DNA from: Archangium sp. | GTDB lineage: Bacteria; Myxococcota; Myxococcia; Myxococcales; Myxococcaceae | DNA: 64,000 nt | Assembly (NCBI GenBank): GCA_030681645.1 | Contig: JAUXRX010000057.1 | Coordinates: forward strand, 186,001 to 250,000 | Direction of reading: 5' to 3' | Shown here: one piece after another, positions 63,403 through 64,000 of the stretch | How positions within the stretch are numbered: the first letter of the stretch is position 1 | Layout: each line of letters starts with the position of its first letter | Notes under the pieces: generated by a model | What the model was told of the DNA's origin: nothing | Database searches by the model: none | What the model saw: the letters and a program-made list of their open reading frames with translations, nothing else | Position numbers and translations under genes: made by a program

Positions 63403-64000
63403 ATGGCTCCGGCGCTCGAACTCAAGGGCGTGACCAAGCGCTTCGGCGAGAAGGTCGCCGTCGACGACCTCACCCTGTCGATCGAGCCGGGCTCGTTCCT
63501 GGGGCTGGTGGGGCGCAACGGCGCGGGCAAGTCGACCACCCTCAAGATGGCCACCTCGCTGGTCGAGCCGACGTCCGGGAGCATCACGGTGCTCGGGCAC
63601 GACCTGCGGCACGACTCGCTGGCGGCGCGACGGCTCATGGGCGTGATGCCCGAAGACATGGCGCTGCTCGAGCTGCTCACGGGCGCGCAGTACCTCCACT
63701 TCGTGGGGCGCATGTACGGGCTCGAAGACGCCGAGATCGACAAGCGCGGCGCCGAGCTGTTCGACACGCTCGATCTCAAGCCGGGCACGCGCACCCTGGT
63801 GGCCGACTACAGCTTCGGCATGAAGAAGAAGCTCGCGTTGTGCGCGGCGCTCATCCACGGGCCGAAGCTGCTGTTCCTCGACGAGCCGTTCGAGGGCATC
63901 GACGCGATCACCAACCGCACCATCAAGGACATCCTCCTCGCGCTGCAGGCGAAGGGCGTGACGCTGGTGCTCACCAGCCACATCCTCGAGGTGGTGGAGA
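63403..64000 (+). CDS. ABC transporter ATP-binding protein, 3' end outside window
   Basis: From ATG 63403 (MAPALELKGVTKRFGEKVAV) about 199 residues are visible. Walker A is LVGRNGAGKSTTLK, the Q-loop region is MGVMPEDMALLELLTG, the signature is DYSFGMKKKLALC, Walker B is LLFLDEPFEGID and the switch is TLVLTSHILE. It is an ABC-2/drug-type ATPase (CcmA-like). The permease should follow outside the window. It starts 8 nt after the flavoenzyme gene. Confidence 0.87.
   Translation, partial: MAPALELKGVTKRFGEKVAVDDLTLSIEPGSFLGLVGRNGAGKSTTLKMATSLVEPTSGSITVLGHDLRHDSLAARRLMGVMPEDMALLELLTGAQYLHFVGRMYGLEDAEIDKRGAELFDTLDLKPGTRTLVADYSFGMKKKLALCAALIHGPKLLFLDEPFEGIDAITNRTIKDILLALQAKGVTLVLTSHILEVVE

Overview
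The window is very GC-rich (codon third positions are mostly G or C) and almost fully coding. It has no rRNA, tRNA, CRISPR array or recognisable transposase. The gene content points to a myxobacterium (Myxococcota): Ser/Thr kinases, an FHA-GAF-class III cyclase, a sigma-54 activator with a GAF domain, an AgmX/PglI-like domain, MopE-like Cys/Asp-rich lipoproteins with long Gly/Thr linkers, Cys-rich tandem repeats and a TRAP system with a TatT-like lipoprotein. This is inferred from family content only.

Layout. 0-14.7 kb: end of a propeller-like protein, a peptidoglycan amidase, a minus-strand run rmuC-mutS-DUF3592, an AraC regulator, an HHE protein, a hybrid histidine kinase, an SDR enzyme and two coupled membrane proteins. 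14.7-26.5 kb: lipoproteins and envelope proteins, a UbiB/AarF kinase, a DUF2330 + AgmX/PglI protein, a LysM hydrolase and a Cys-rich repeat protein. 26.5-29.4 kb: half of an Mla/MCE-type lipid transporter (one ATPase, two permeases, and a small coupled frame that looks cut off by a nested palindrome). 30-39.8 kb: a CAP-domain lipoprotein, a TRAP transporter (fused DctQM divergent from TatT-DctP), a bacteriohemerythrin, a membrane Ser/Thr kinase and a large lipoprotein. 39.9-41.6 kb: a second Mla-type ATPase with an MCE protein. 41.7-48.3 kb: an MBL hydrolase, a sigma-54 activator, and an overlapping FHA-cyclase/Ser-Thr kinase pair. 48.5-53.7 kb: a SUFU-like protein, TruD, and an ECF sigma/anti-sigma/beta-helix membrane operon. 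53.8-64 kb: two toxin-antitoxin modules, a Fur-family regulator with a DmeF-like cation exporter, P5C dehydrogenase, an esterase lipoprotein, a two-gene amine/imino-acid dehydrogenase-like flavoenzyme, and the start of an ABC ATPase.

The most notable observation is that the two distant Mla-type ATPases carry complementary defects. The 27-kb ATPase has a normal signature motif but lacks the catalytic Glu and switch His. The 40-kb ATPase has normal Walker B and His but a broken signature motif. Together they could form a heterodimer with one active and one dead ATP site, on two different permeases and one MCE protein: an asymmetric lipid transporter encoded at two loci.

Three dispersed repeat families lie between genes or form gene ends: a CCCTCTCCCC hairpin (REP-like, often a bidirectional terminator), a CCCCTCGACTCCGCTCGGGG element, and a roughly 43-bp GGTCGCTCCGCC element. 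One hairpin copy at 39.8 kb is split by an insert containing the third element. Two separate palindromic elements lie at 16.0-16.1 kb and 29.4-29.5 kb.
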